A stretch of DNA of 50,038 nucleotides from Desulfoscipio geothermicus (GCA_016841645.1 JAENYS010000019.1:1-50038), one strand, 5' to 3'; positions 1-9,709 are shown, counted from the stretch's first letter. Notes: a model not told the origin generated them from the sequence alone. Program-made: numbers and translations.

Positions 1-406
1 TGGTGTCGCTTATCCCCTGCAAAATCGTGTCGCATTTCCTGGGTCCATTATATTTCGCCTCTGCCAGCAGTGACTTCTCGGCAGGCGGCGAATCAAGTTC
101 ACCAAGCCGGTCGATAACGTTATCTCTTGTTTTGGTTATATTAATCTCTTCCCAATATTTATTTAAATGGCTGATATCTTGAGTCACAGCATATTTTTTG
201 GCTTCATCCGTCAAATAATCGGAGGCATCCGCCAGGTCCATACCGAGCTGTTTGAATTCTGTCCTTCTTTTTTCAGCAGTTTGCTCGGCTTTAATACTCT
301 GACTCATATATAAAATACTTCCTGCCAGCAATGTCGCGATGTGGAAAAATATGCCCAAGATCAGCGCACTAATGGTTGACTGTTTGATAACCATTTTTGA
401 GTTCAT
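1..406 (-). CDS. Sensor / methyl-accepting receptor, N-terminal part, interrupted
   Basis: N-terminal part of a membrane-anchored signalling protein that runs off the left window edge. It starts at ATG 404-406 behind a good GGAGGTGA site. About 117 native residues are visible: a short cytoplasmic start, one hydrophobic membrane segment (about residues 12-35), then a charged helical extracytoplasmic region of the type found in chemotaxis receptors and hybrid kinases. After residue 117 the reading frame enters the 54-bp terminal repeat, so the natural protein is probably disrupted there. Its signalling output domain is not visible, so receptor versus kinase cannot be decided. A response-regulator relic lies just upstream in the opposite direction. 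The leader carries a terminator-like hairpin. Confidence 0.6.
   Translation of the reverse strand, partial: MNSKMVIKQSTISALILGIFFHIATLLAGSILYMSQSIKAEQTAEKRRTEFKQLGMDLADASDYLTDEAKKYAVTQDISHLNKYWEEINITKTRDNVIDRLGELDSPPAEKSLLAEAKYNGPRKCDTILQGISDT
2..55. repeat. Left copy of 54-bp terminal inverted repeat
   Basis: Bases 2-55 are the exact reverse complement of 49985-50038; base 56 no longer matches. The block carries GTGTCGC twice (3-9 and 27-33, 24 bp apart), the kind of repeated internal motif found at ends of some insertion sequences such as IS21-type elements. It interrupts the receptor gene on the minus strand. Either both ends run into the same multicopy element, or the assembly broke here at a shared k-mer. 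Identity as an IS end is inference. Confidence 0.75.
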
Positions 407-429
407 GTCAGTCACCTCCGTTAAACAGG

Positions 430-489
430 TAAAAAAATAAGGCAAAGAAGTCGGTGTGCAAACTCTGCACAACACAGCTTCTTTGCCTT
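430..489 (-). terminator. Terminator-like hairpin in leader of the receptor gene
   Basis: A perfect 12-bp inverted repeat (439-450 with 478-489) encloses a second, smaller stem (455-460 with 466-471). Read on the minus strand it is followed by a run of seven T (430-437), then directly by the receptor ribosome binding site. That is the geometry of an attenuator or of a terminator for an upstream gene; no upstream minus-strand gene is present, so attenuation is plausible. Confidence 0.55.
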
Positions 490-509
490 GCAATTTATTG
501 TAAACTATA

Positions 510-534
510 ATAACGGAGTTTTCAATTGTTTTTA
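510..534 (-). promoter_or_regulatory. Possible sigma-28-type promoter
   Basis: On the minus strand TAAA (531-534) is followed 14 bases later by CCGTTAT, resembling the motility sigma factor pattern (TAAA, about 15 bases, GCCGATAA). This would fit a chemotaxis receptor. The match is partial. Confidence 0.25.
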
Positions 535-596
535 CGCGTTCCTTCGTTTACTATTTAATTACCAGACAAGAGGACGCACAGAATATATCCACGGAG

Positions 597-755
597 ATGG
601 TACCACTGGGAATAATCCAAAATAACAATCAACCGGAAATATTACTGGTAGAAGATACACCGGAACATATTGAAGCAGTTGTAGCGATACTGCAAAAAAA
701 CAATTACAAAATAAGAGTTGCCAACAAATGGAGTACTGCTTTAAAATTAATTTGA
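597..755 (+). pseudogene. Response regulator receiver-domain relic
   Basis: A 52-codon frame reads as the first third of a receiver domain: beta strand ILLVEDTPEHIEAVVAIL with the acidic ED pair, then a second strand and helix, and stops at TGA before the phospho-acceptor aspartate. The frame is also open upstream to about 543. There is no convincing ribosome binding site. It is most likely a leftover of a signalling gene once linked to the neighbouring receptor. Confidence 0.5.
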
Positions 756-867
756 TTATTATAAATTTTAAAGCAGGGTTTGTTGCTGCAGCGATAGTGA
801 AATATTAAAATATGTAAATTTGTGCTAACTTGTCTTGGGTACAGACAACTCAATATTCAAAAATAGG

Positions 868-897
868 TTGTCAGGATAATATTTGTTATAGTATAGT
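868..897 (+). promoter_or_regulatory. Promoter for dapL
   Basis: TTGTCA (868-873) and TATAGT (892-897) are separated by 18 bases, upstream of dapL. About 140 bases of leader follow, with two small stems. Confidence 0.4.
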
Positions 898-940
898 TAT
901 AAAAAAGTATGGATTAGGCAACGGATAATTGCATCTATAT

Positions 941-992
941 GACTGCCCTGCCGGGCACCGGCTAGTGAAAGCCGTAAATGCAGTTTGGCAGG
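941..992 (+). promoter_or_regulatory. Structured leader of dapL, unassigned
   Basis: CTGCC (943-947) can pair with GGCAG (987-991) around a 5-bp stem (959-963 with 970-974). The block sits between the dapL promoter and start codon. No known aptamer consensus was recognised, and there is no terminator between it and the gene. Confidence 0.25.
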
Positions 993-1044
993 CCAATGAT
1001 TTATAAAACAATGATTGAGTAAAGTAGGTTAGGAGGTTTTAAAC

Positions 1045-2223
1045 ATGAAATTTGAACAAGCGCAAAGGATAACAAATTTGCCACCTTACTTGTTTGCCCG
1101 TATTGAAAAATTAATAAAAGAAAAGCGAGATGCCGGAGTGGATATCATCAGCCTGGGTATTGGCGATCCCGATATGCCCACCCCGAATTACATAATAGAA
1201 GAATTGCAAAAACAAGCTGAGATCGGGGCCAACCACCAGTACCCTTCTTCGGCAGGCATGCCGGCATACCGGAAGGCCGTGGCTCAGTGGTACAAAACCA
1301 GGTTTGGCGTAGAGCTTGACGCCGCAAGTGAAGTGGTTTCCCTTATCGGCTCCAAAGAGGGGATAGCGCACATATCCTTTTGCTACTTAAATCCCGGCGA
1401 TACTGTTTTGGTGCCTGACCCCGGGTATCCTGTATACGCCGGAGGTGCCATTTTAGCCGGTGCCGAGCCCTACTATATGCCCTTGAAGGCGGAAAAAGGC
1501 TTTTTACCTGACTTAAGTGCGATTCCTTCCGGTGTGGCTCGCCAGGCCAAAATGATGTTTATCAATTACCCCAATAACCCTACCGGTGCCGTGGCTGGCG
1601 AGGAGTTTTACCGGGAAGTAATCGCTTTTGCCAAAGAGAACAATATTTTAATTTGCCACGATGCCGCATATTCAGAAATTGCCTTTGATGGCTATGAACC
1701 CCCAAGTTTCCTGCAGTATCCCGGTGCCAAGGAAGTAGGCATAGAGTTTCACTCGGTATCCAAGACTTATAACATGACCGGCTGGCGCATTGGCTGGGCC
1801 GCCGGACACCCCCAGGCGGTTGAGGCGCTGGGCAGATTAAAATCAAACATTGATTCAGGGCAGTTTCAAGCCATTCAATATGCCGCCATTCAAGGACTGA
1901 CCGGACCTCAAGATGCCGTACTGCAGATGCGGAAAGTCTACCAGGAACGGCGGGATATTCTGGTGGATGCCTTAAACAGTATGGGCTGGCGGTTGGAGAA
2001 GCCGAAGGCTACGTTTTATGTATGGGCACCGGTACCTGCGGGATATACCTCGGAATCTTTTGCCGAGCTGGTTTTAGATAAGGCCGGTGTGGTGATTACC
2101 CCGGGCAGCGGGTACGGCAGCAATAGTGACGGTTTTTTCCGCATAGCTTTAACGGTGGAAAAGGAACGGTTGATAGAGGCGGTGGAGCGGATGAAGAAAA
2201 ATATCGGTATGGTTAAGTTTTAA
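1045..2223 (+). CDS. dapL: LL-diaminopimelate aminotransferase
   Basis: Class I/II PLP-dependent aminotransferase of 392 residues, the usual length for DapL. The enzyme converts tetrahydrodipicolinate to LL-diaminopimelate in one step, feeding lysine and peptidoglycan synthesis in the cytoplasm. Visible features are the N-terminal LPPYLFARI segment, GSKEG near residue 102, the NYPNNPTGA loop (174-182), CHDAAYSE with the pyridine-binding Asp206, and [10 protein letters not shown] with the Schiff-base Lys240. Start ATG 1045 has an AGGAGG site. A promoter and a small structured leader lie upstream and a terminator follows, so it is probably monocistronic. Other related aminotransferases (alanine/aspartate type) are possible but the N-terminal pattern favours DapL. 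Confidence 0.85.
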   Translation: MKFEQAQRITNLPPYLFARIEKLIKEKRDAGVDIISLGIGDPDMPTPNYIIEELQKQAEIGANHQYPSSAGMPAYRKAVAQWYKTRFGVELDAASEVVSLIGSKEGIAHISFCYLNPGDTVLVPDPGYPVYAGGAILAGAEPYYMPLKAEKGFLPDLSAIPSGVARQAKMMFINYPNNPTGAVAGEEFYREVIAFAKENNILICHDAAYSEIAFDGYEPPSFLQYPGAKEVGIEFHSVSKTYNMTGWRIGWAAGHPQAVEALGRLKSNIDSGQFQAIQYAAIQGLTGPQDAVLQMRKVYQERRDILVDALNSMGWRLEKPKATFYVWAPVPAGYTSESFAELVLDKAGVVITPGSGYGSNSDGFFRIALTVEKERLIEAVERMKKNIGMVKF

Positions 2224-2257
2224 TAACCTCGTTCTAAAGCTATAATTGCACTTTCAA

Positions 2258-2289
2258 ATAACCCTCGCGACAGCGGGGGTTATCTTTTA
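2258..2289 (+). terminator. Terminator after dapL
   Basis: ATAACCC (2258-2264) pairs with GGGTTAT (2277-2283), followed by CTTTTA. It lies 35 bases after the dapL stop. Confidence 0.7.
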
Positions 2290-2323
2290 CAAACTAACTC
2301 AAGCGAAGCAAATTAAATAAGTA

Positions 2324-2332
2324 TGCTATAAT
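2324..2332 (+). promoter_or_regulatory. Extended -10 promoter for the flavoprotein gene
   Basis: TGCTATAAT is an extended -10 element 37 bases before the next start codon. No good -35 is visible, as is usual for extended -10 promoters. Confidence 0.4.
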
Positions 2333-2368
2333 TTATAAAAGATATTTAAAACCGAAAGGTTTATACTA

Positions 2369-3505
2369 ATGGAAAAAGTTGACTTTGTAATTGTTGGCGC
2401 GGGTGTGGTTGGTTTGGCAGTTGCCGCTGAGTTATCATTTAAATTTGATGATAACTCAATTGTGCTTGTAGAAAGGCATAATAAGTTTGGCCGTGAAACA
2501 TCGAGCCGGAACAGTGAAGTTATTCACGCGGGGATATATTATCCTACCGGCAGCCTCAAAGCCAAATTATGTGTTGACGGCAATAAACGTTTATACCGGT
2601 TTTGTGAGGAATGGGGTATACCACATAACCGCCTAGGTAAATTAATCATTGCACGGACTGAAGAGGAAATTCCGCTATTGGAGTCTATTTTAAAAAAGGG
2701 TTTGGACAATGAGGTTGCAGACCTGGAACTGCTTGACGCAGACCAGGTGAGTAAATTAGAACCGCACGTTAAAGCGGTGGCGGCTGTTTCATCTCCTTCG
2801 ACAGGAATTATCGATTCACATAGTTTAATGTCACGTCTAGAATGGCTGGCCCGTCAACATACTACAATGTTTGCTTATAATCATGAAGTGATCATGGTTG
2901 ACTATAAGGATAACGGATACAAAGTAACTTTCCGCGGCCCCGATGGCCAAATGGACAAGATTTTATGTAAATGGCTAATTAACTGCGCAGGTTTAGCTGC
3001 GGATAAAATCCCGTCCTGGTTAGGGATGAATATTGGTCAATCCGCGTATCGAATTTATCCTTGCAAAGGGGAATATTTTGGCGTCTCTAATAACAAATCA
3101 GGCCTGGTTAGCCGGCTAATTTATCCCCCGCCGCTGAAAGAATTAAAGGGTTTGGGAATACATGCTACTAAAACCCTGGATGGCCGGTTAAGGTTTGGTC
3201 CTAATGCTTTTTATGTTGATAGTATAGATTATGGTGTTAATGAGGAACATGCTTTGGAATTTTATAATGCTATCAAATCTTACCTGCCCTTTATTAATTT
3301 GGCAGACCTGCATCCAGATATGGCCGGTATTAGGCCTAAAATTCAAGGGCCACGAGACCCTGTGCAGGATTTTGTTGTAAGACATGAGGTTGACAGCGGC
3401 TTTGCAGGTTTAATCAATTTAATCGGCATAGAATCACCTGGTTTAACTTCATCATTGAGTTTGGCCAGGATGGTTGGAGATTTAGTGTCCACTTGGCCTG
3501 CTTAG
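2369..3505 (+). CDS. FAD-dependent oxidoreductase, L-2-hydroxyglutarate oxidase-like
   Basis: A 378-residue member of the D-amino-acid-oxidase-like flavoprotein family. The N-terminal dinucleotide fold carries GAGVVGLAVAAE (residues 11-22). It is followed by the GRETSSRNSEVIHAGIYYP stretch characteristic of the LhgO/YgaF group, which oxidises L-2-hydroxyglutarate or related 2-hydroxy acids. The C-terminal GIRPKIQGP and GIESPGLTSS motifs also fit that group. Exact substrate is inferred from family. The start at 2369 has a weak GAAAGGT site behind an extended -10 promoter. The stop codon overlaps by 4 bp with that of the convergent ATPase gene, leaving no room for a terminator between them. Confidence 0.75.
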   Translation: MEKVDFVIVGAGVVGLAVAAELSFKFDDNSIVLVERHNKFGRETSSRNSEVIHAGIYYPTGSLKAKLCVDGNKRLYRFCEEWGIPHNRLGKLIIARTEEEIPLLESILKKGLDNEVADLELLDADQVSKLEPHVKAVAAVSSPSTGIIDSHSLMSRLEWLARQHTTMFAYNHEVIMVDYKDNGYKVTFRGPDGQMDKILCKWLINCAGLAADKIPSWLGMNIGQSAYRIYPCKGEYFGVSNNKSGLVSRLIYPPPLKELKGLGIHATKTLDGRLRFGPNAFYVDSIDYGVNEEHALEFYNAIKSYLPFINLADLHPDMAGIRPKIQGPRDPVQDFVVRHEVDSGFAGLINLIGIESPGLTSSLSLARMVGDLVSTWPA

Positions 3506-6174
3506 CTCGGGTCATATAAAAACTTAAACCGGTTCATCACTTGAATTATCAAAAATGAAGCTATGGTAGCGATTGCAACGATTAGTAAATCGTTCATGTT
3601 TAACGGCACTGTTTGCAATACCCTGTTCAGCAGGGGTTGGTAGACGGCCAGTGCTTGCAAGGCTAGTACCAGCACAATAGCCCCCCATATGTACAGGTTG
3701 TTAAATAATGATCGATCCATCTTGATTACGCCGCCATGGCGAACGTTAAAAAGGTGAAATAATTGCAAAGCTGCCAGGGTAACGAAGGCCACGGTTCTAG
3801 CTTCGTCCAAATTACCGGTGGTGTTAAGGGTAAACACGTAACTTGCCATTGTGCCCGACGCCAGCACAATGCCTTGGGTTAATAAGCGCAATTTAAAACG
3901 GTTGGTAAGAATAGCCTGGCTTGGGTCGCGGGGTGGGCGGTTCATGATGCCTTGCTCTGCCGGTTCCCAGCCCAGGGCCAGGGCGGGGAAAACATCAGTT
4001 ACCAGGTTAAGCCACAGAATTTGTAAGGCCACCAGGGGCAAAGGCATTCCGAGCACCAGCGTGATGAAGATGAATAAGATTTCGCTCAAGTTGCAGGAAA
4101 ACAGGTAGTGAATAAACTTAGTAATATTATCAAAGATCACCCGGCCTTCCTTGACGGCTTTAATAATGGTGGCAAAGTTATCGTCTGCCAGCACCATGTC
4201 AGCCGCCTCCTTAGCCACAACGGTGCCCTCTATACCCATTGCAATACCAATATCTGCTTCCTTTAAAGCCGGCGCATCATTCACTCCGTCGCCGGTCATG
4301 GCCACCACCGCTCCCTGCTTCTGCAGGACATCCACAATTTCCAGCTTATCTTTGGGGTTGACCCGGGCAAATATGCTGGTATGGGCCAGTTCAGCGGATA
4401 ATTCTGCTTTAGACATGGTATGAAGGGCAGCACCGTGGATAATGTTACCCTGCGGTAATCCCAGGCGATTTCCGATTGCCTGGGCAGTTTCCGGCTGGTC
4501 TCCGGTGATCATGATGGTGCGTATGCCAGCCTGGGTAGCTTCCTCGATGGCCTGCTTAGCTTGCCTTCGGGGTGGGTCCATAATGCCCGCCAGACCGATG
4601 AGAATCAGATCCCGGTAGGGATCTTCCTCCACAGCTTTTACCGGGCGGTAGGCTACGGCCAGCACACGCAAACCCCGGTGGGCTATTTGGTCATTAGCCT
4701 CCCCGGTTTGCTGCCTTAGCTGTTCATCGAAGGGCACCCGGACACCATTTTTGAGCATCGATGAACAGCTATCCATGATTACTGCGGGAGCACCTTTGGC
4801 CATTACCCAAATCTCCCCGTCGGGCGTGCTGTAATAAACGGCCATTCGTTTTTCATCAGAGTTAAAAGGAATTTCCTTCAATTCTTTATACCCGGTACGC
4901 CTGGCGGCTTCAGGGTTGAAGCCGCCCTTTAAAGCGGCCACTACCAGGGCGCCTTCTGTGGGGTCGCCCACCACATCCCACTGGCCGTCATCGTTTTTAT
5001 TTACCGAGGCGTTACTGGCCAGGGCACCGGATTTAAGGAATAACTCCAAATCACCCCCCACCTCTTTCCGGAGGTCGCCATCCCAAAAATTACCTTCGGG
5101 GGTGTAACCCGAACCGGTTACCTTAATAGACCGCCCGCCCAGCCAAATTTGTTCCAAAGTCATAGCATTTTCGGTCAGTGTACCGGTTTTGTCGGTACAG
5201 ATTACGTTGGTGGAGCCCAAGGTTTCCACCGCCGGCAAGCGCCGGATAATCGCGTTTTGCCTGGCCATGCGCGTCATGCCGATGGCCAGGGTAATGGTGG
5301 ACACAGCCGGCAGCCCTTCAGGGACGGCGGCAATGGCCAGGGCAATGGCTGTCTCCAAAACCTCAAACAGCGGGTGCCCCATGACAATGCCCACTGCTGC
5401 CATCAGGACGGCAATACCCAGGCTGACGCTGGCTAATGTCCGGCCTAAGATAGCCATGCGTTTTTCCAAAGGGGTTTGCTCGGTAACGGTTTTTTCCAGC
5501 AGCGCAGAAACGCCGCCAATTTCAGTTTGGCTGCCGGTAGATGTAACTACAGCGTGACCTATGCCACGTACCACCATCGTACCCATGTAGATCATGTTAA
5601 GTCGATCTCCCAGGGGCAGGTTTTCTTGTTCCAGCACAGCTATTTTTTTATTCACCGGCTGTGATTCGCCTGTTAATGAGGCCTCAACTGTAGCCAGATT
5701 TTCGGCTTCTACCAGACGGGCATCAGCAGTAACTTGGTCTCCTTCCTCCAATACAAGAATATCGCCGGGCACCAGCTGTTCGGCGGGAATCTCCTGCAAT
5801 TTGCTGTCACGAACTACTTTAGCTGTAGAGGTGACCATTTTTTTCAGCGCATCCATAGCTTGCTCCGCCTTGTATTCGGTAACAAAACCAAATAGGGCGT
5901 TCAGTATAATCACCGCTACCACGGCCATTGCTTCAACATAATCACCCAGCAGTAGAGAAATAACGGTGGCAACCAGCAATAAAAGCGTAATAATATTGCG
6001 AAACTGGTTTAATAAAATAACCCAGGGTGAGATGCCGGCGATTTCTTTTAGACGGTTTTCGCCGTACTCGGCCAGGCGACTTTGGACTTGTTTGCTGTTT
6101 AACCCGTTTTCCAGGTCTGTGGCAAGATGAGCAGTTATTTCATTTACTTTTATGGTGTGCGGATGTTCAAACAT
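3502..6174 (-). CDS. Cation-transporting P-type ATPase, Ca2+ type
   Basis: P2A-type ATPase of 890 residues that should export Ca2+ across the cytoplasmic membrane. The actuator motif TGES is near residue 168, the PEGLP of M4 near 285, and the phosphorylation motif DKTGTLT near 328. TGDGVNDAPALKEADIGIAMG marks the hinge, and NLVTD in M6 plus an acidic residue in M5 (NLSEI) complete a calcium site. M8 has FNVRHGG rather than the SERCA glutamate, as in PMR1/PMCA-type single-site pumps. An upstream TTG at 6207 is in frame, but ATG 6174 is preferred because AGGGAGG lies 7 bases before it. It converges on the flavoprotein gene. Confidence 0.88.
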   Translation of the reverse strand: MFEHPHTIKVNEITAHLATDLENGLNSKQVQSRLAEYGENRLKEIAGISPWVILLNQFRNIITLLLLVATVISLLLGDYVEAMAVVAVIILNALFGFVTEYKAEQAMDALKKMVTSTAKVVRDSKLQEIPAEQLVPGDILVLEEGDQVTADARLVEAENLATVEASLTGESQPVNKKIAVLEQENLPLGDRLNMIYMGTMVVRGIGHAVVTSTGSQTEIGGVSALLEKTVTEQTPLEKRMAILGRTLASVSLGIAVLMAAVGIVMGHPLFEVLETAIALAIAAVPEGLPAVSTITLAIGMTRMARQNAIIRRLPAVETLGSTNVICTDKTGTLTENAMTLEQIWLGGRSIKVTGSGYTPEGNFWDGDLRKEVGGDLELFLKSGALASNASVNKNDDGQWDVVGDPTEGALVVAALKGGFNPEAARRTGYKELKEIPFNSDEKRMAVYYSTPDGEIWVMAKGAPAVIMDSCSSMLKNGVRVPFDEQLRQQTGEANDQIAHRGLRVLAVAYRPVKAVEEDPYRDLILIGLAGIMDPPRRQAKQAIEEATQAGIRTIMITGDQPETAQAIGNRLGLPQGNIIHGAALHTMSKAELSAELAHTSIFARVNPKDKLEIVDVLQKQGAVVAMTGDGVNDAPALKEADIGIAMGIEGTVVAKEAADMVLADDNFATIIKAVKEGRVIFDNITKFIHYLFSCNLSEILFIFITLVLGMPLPLVALQILWLNLVTDVFPALALGWEPAEQGIMNRPPRDPSQAILTNRFKLRLLTQGIVLASGTMASYVFTLNTTGNLDEARTVAFVTLAALQLFHLFNVRHGGVIKMDRSLFNNLYIWGAIVLVLALQALAVYQPLLNRVLQTVPLNMNDLLIVAIATIASFLIIQVMNRFKFLYDPS

Positions 6175-6337
6175 GGAAGGCCCTCCCTGTATTATGGCAG
6201 TATTCAAAATATATAAATTTCCCAGCTTTTTAATTCGTTATACCTATTTATTCATTTTTTCTACAAGCATAGTTTTAAAGAAATAATATACCACAAAATA
6301 TGACAATGTATTACCATATTAAACACTCGCTTTTAAA

Positions 6338-6367
6338 AATAATAGGATAGCTCTATTCAGGCTATCC
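6338..6367 (-). terminator. Terminator of the SMC-like ATPase gene
   Basis: GGATAGC (6345-6351) and GCTATCC (6361-6367) form a stem. On the minus strand it is followed by a T-rich tract, 28 bases after the ATPase stop codon. Confidence 0.6.
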
Positions 6368-6394
6368 CTACTACCTATCTTGTGCGATTTTTAA

Positions 6395-9300
6395 TTAGCT
6401 AATGTCAATAGCCTTGCCCCAGCCGGAGTAATGATCGGCATGGGCCAGGATGAAGAATTGACGTTCAGGTGCCTGGCTTTCCAGGATCGCTTTTATTCTT
6501 GCCAGTCTTGCCGCGTCAGTGCTGGTGAAAGGGTCGTCAAAGATCAGGGGCAGTTTTGCCTCTTCAGCTAAAAGGTCGGCAATGGCAAACCGCAGGGACA
6601 GGTAGACCTGGTCACGGGCGCCTTTGCTCAGGCTTTCCATGGTTACCGAGCGCCCGCTTTCCTTGATGCCCAGGTTGAACCGGTCATCCAGCACAATCTG
6701 CCGCTCATGCGTGCTTGAAATACCCCGGCAGTATGCGGTGGCCGTATCTTCCAACCTTTTCTGGTAGGTTTGCTGGTACTCGGTAATGGCTGCGCCAAGC
6801 TCTCGGTAGGCCAGAGCCAGGGCATCGGCTTGCAGTTCCAAACGGGACTGTTCTGTTTTTAATTCTTGGACTTCCACCTCAGCTGCGGCGATATTGACCG
6901 GGTTTACACCCTCCAATCGGGCCAGCCGGCGGTAAAGTTCCGATCGCTGGTTTTCTAAAACACTGATATTCTCTCCGATAGCCTGGATTGTTTCCTCGGT
7001 TTCTCGCATTTTTTGCTCCACTATTCCCGGGTCACCTGCCTGGTTCGGCACCGGCAGGCCTGGAAACTTATCCGTGTGCTGCTGCCACTGCAGCATTCGA
7101 CTGGTAACTTCGTCATTGGCGAGTTGATATTTAGCCACCAACCGGTCTATACCGGCGACTTGATAATTGTTCAGTAAAGTCTCCAGCTTGGTGTTGGCGT
7201 CATTTTTAAGTTTAACCTGTTCCAGGCGCTTTTTATATTGCCGCAGGGCCTGCTCCGGGTTGTTTCCATTTGCTTGCAGCACCGGGCCCAGCTTCTCCTG
7301 CCAGGATCGCTGCTCTTGTTGCAGGCGGGCTATTTTGCCCTTTTCCACTTCGATTAGTTTTCCGGTAGTGGCTAACTGGTGCCGCAAGGTTTCTTGTTCT
7401 TTCTTTAATATAATAAGTTGAGCGGCCTCCGCTTCCCGTTCTTGCCACCAGTCGTCTGTAAGTTCAGCTAGCTGGTTTACAAGCGCGCTTGTACTATTGA
7501 TGCTCTCGGTAGACTTCTCCTCGAGTATGGCTTGCAGGACAGCGGCCAGTTCTCGCCATTGTTCATCAGTGCCGGCACTGTTGAGTTCCGCTGAATCGGC
7601 CGCTTCCGCACGGCAGCCAAAGGCCGCCTCAGCGAATCGATCGACTGCAGTTGCCAGCCGCTGCTGCTCTCCGGCCAAATCTTTCCACTCTTGATAGGCT
7701 GCCTGAACATCGGCATAGGCATCGGTGAATTTATTGATAGAGCGCTGAAAGATGGCCAGATCTTCCTTCTTATCCAGCAACCGCTGTTTTAAAACAGTAA
7801 GGTCAATGGCCGCCAGTTCATTCTCAATGGTCTTTAACCGGCGTTCTTCCTCTGCATAGAGCTTCAGCCGCTCTACTAAACGGGCCAGCTCCAGATCATC
7901 CGCCCGGGCAAAAGAGCCAAGTTGACGGTCATATTCAGCCACCTGCTCTTTTAGCCTGGCCAGCTCACGCAGCACAGCTTGATGCTTGCTGTCGGGTGCT
8001 ACTTTGGTTTTGGCGTAAAACAACCCCACACTTGCCGCGCCAATCAGGAAAGCTATAACCAGGCCCATAACCAGCATGACCGGGTTGCCCGTACCCAACA
8101 AAAAAAAGGCAGCTGCAGCTATGACCGCCCCGCCGGCCAGGCACGCACCAACCGGAATTGGGAATGGCGCAACAAGCTCCCGCAGCTGTTTCTCCAGCTC
8201 CCGCTGTTTTTTGAGCAGCTGCCATTTGGCAGCTGCTGCTTCAGCGGCCTGGGCCGGCAGCTCCCTCAAATCGCTGAATTTAGCGAAATGTTCTCGCTGG
8301 GCATCCTCCCAGGTCTTGATTTTTTGTTCCGCACTGGCGTAAGCCTGACCGGCTTTATCTGTTTCCGCAGCCAGAGTGTTGCGGGTTTGGCCGATATTGC
8401 TGATCGTGGCCAGTTCGCTTGCTGTAGCTGAGTTAAAAAGCCCGTAGCTGTTTGCCAACCGCCGGTTTACGGCGGTTAACTTGTTGCGGTCAGACTGAAA
8501 ATTTGCCCAACTCTTTAAACAGGTTGCAGCAGTGCGCCGGGTCCCTCTGATTTTTTCTGCCGGGTCAGCGCCAAGCAGCTCCCAGTCCCGGTACTTTTCG
8601 ATTGAGGCAGTAAGCTTGGCCTGTCTCTCCTGCTGTTGCTGCCGGCTATCCTGCCAGTTATTGGCAGCTTCAGTAGCCTTACTTATTTCCTGGTTAAGAT
8701 AGATCAGTTTCTCCAGCCCTTCCGCCAGCTCCGGGCCGGCATTGGCAAACTCCGGGTACTGCGCCTGCAAAGCTTTTTCAAGCTCAGCTAATTCATTTGT
8801 TAATTTATTCACTTCTATTATGGCAGAATCTAAATTAGCACGTTCTTTAACAGCCGCGGCGTACTGGCTGGCCAGCAACTGCCAGCCCGACCAGGCCTGA
8901 CGGGTGTTGTTATTTTGCTCCAGTGCCCGGCGCGCCTGGCTGAGTTCTTCCTCAACTGCTCTAACCTTGAGCTGCACATCGATCAAGCTATCGGCGGCCT
9001 GTTGTCCGGCGGATATTTGCTCCTGCAAGGCCTGGATCTTCTCCAATTGTTGTTCAATGGCACCTTCTTTGCTCATGTTTCTGGGAGTGATCCCCCGTTG
9101 ATTTGGGCCGGTGTATTTGGTCAGGTTTTTCAGCTTGGCCAGCAACCCTGCCTGCGCACCTTGAAAAGAAGCGCCTTTGCTTCCCGCCAGCAAGCTCTGG
9201 AGGCCGGCGCTGATCTGGCTTACCTCCGGTAAAGGCTGGGCTACAAAGAAGGTAGTCTCAAAAAGCTCCTGGCGGCTGATGCCCAGAATCCGGTGCACCG

Positions 9301-9709
9301 CTTCCTCATAGCTTCGCAGGGGCTTGCGTGCCTCCGGGTTGTGCTGCCCTTCCACCACCAGCCGGAGAGGGGCAAGCCCGTCCGACAGCTCCCAGAGCGC
9401 CACCTGGTGGGTGTCAAAATCACGCTGGAGCTGGTACCTTCTGCCGGCGGAGGACAAAAATAATTCGCCCCGGCAGGCAGCAGGCTGATCCCAGTTGCGG
9501 AACCTTTCCAGGTTAAAGGCGGACGCGCCACGCCGGCGATGGGTCAGGCCAAAGATGGTAGCCAGCAAACCCGCCATCATGGAGGTCTTGCCTGTTTCAT
9601 TGGCGGCTATATACCCGTTGACCCCTGGCGTAAAAGTAAAAGTTGTTGCTTCCCGGTAGGGTCCAAAACCTTGCAGAATAAGTTTTTCAAAAACAATCGC
9701 GCTGGTCAT
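6395..9709 (-). CDS. SMC-like AAA ATPase, YhaN/SbcC-type
   Basis: A 1104-residue coiled-coil ATPase of the RecF/SMC class. The N-terminal ATPase half has the Walker A-like AANETGKTS (residues 35-43). The C-terminal half has the signature SKGARDQVYLSLRF and the Walker B LPLIFDDPFTS followed by an H-loop (ILAHADHY). Long heptad-rich arms fill the middle. Two hydrophobic segments lie between about residues 513 and 565, a membrane hairpin that also occurs in Bacillus YhaN and distinguishes it from true SbcC. With the SbcD-like nuclease at 11.2-12.3 kb it should form a DNA-end processing pair. Unusually, modD lies between the two. Start ATG 9709 follows AGGGAGTG. Confidence 0.75.
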   Translation of the reverse strand: MTSAIVFEKLILQGFGPYREATTFTFTPGVNGYIAANETGKTSMMAGLLATIFGLTHRRRGASAFNLERFRNWDQPAACRGELFLSSAGRRYQLQRDFDTHQVALWELSDGLAPLRLVVEGQHNPEARKPLRSYEEAVHRILGISRQELFETTFFVAQPLPEVSQISAGLQSLLAGSKGASFQGAQAGLLAKLKNLTKYTGPNQRGITPRNMSKEGAIEQQLEKIQALQEQISAGQQAADSLIDVQLKVRAVEEELSQARRALEQNNNTRQAWSGWQLLASQYAAAVKERANLDSAIIEVNKLTNELAELEKALQAQYPEFANAGPELAEGLEKLIYLNQEISKATEAANNWQDSRQQQQERQAKLTASIEKYRDWELLGADPAEKIRGTRRTAATCLKSWANFQSDRNKLTAVNRRLANSYGLFNSATASELATISNIGQTRNTLAAETDKAGQAYASAEQKIKTWEDAQREHFAKFSDLRELPAQAAEAAAAKWQLLKKQRELEKQLRELVAPFPIPVGACLAGGAVIAAAAFFLLGTGNPVMLVMGLVIAFLIGAASVGLFYAKTKVAPDSKHQAVLRELARLKEQVAEYDRQLGSFARADDLELARLVERLKLYAEEERRLKTIENELAAIDLTVLKQRLLDKKEDLAIFQRSINKFTDAYADVQAAYQEWKDLAGEQQRLATAVDRFAEAAFGCRAEAADSAELNSAGTDEQWRELAAVLQAILEEKSTESINSTSALVNQLAELTDDWWQEREAEAAQLIILKKEQETLRHQLATTGKLIEVEKGKIARLQQEQRSWQEKLGPVLQANGNNPEQALRQYKKRLEQVKLKNDANTKLETLLNNYQVAGIDRLVAKYQLANDEVTSRMLQWQQHTDKFPGLPVPNQAGDPGIVEQKMRETEETIQAIGENISVLENQRSELYRRLARLEGVNPVNIAAAEVEVQELKTEQSRLELQADALALAYRELGAAITEYQQTYQKRLEDTATAYCRGISSTHERQIVLDDRFNLGIKESGRSVTMESLSKGARDQVYLSLRFAIADLLAEEAKLPLIFDDPFTSTDAARLARIKAILESQAPERQFFILAHADHYSGWGKAIDIS

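Noticed and set aside
941-992. dapL leader considered as lysine or SAM riboswitch
   Set aside because: None of the hallmark segments of those aptamers is present and no terminator precedes dapL.
5149-5941. Several plus-strand frames of 95-122 codons
   Set aside because: They are antisense to the conserved Ca2+ ATPase and have no own signals.
7965-8431. Frames up to 150 codons antisense or out of frame in the SMC-like ATPase gene
   Set aside because: They overlap the coiled-coil and membrane-hairpin coding region, with biased composition only because of the true gene.
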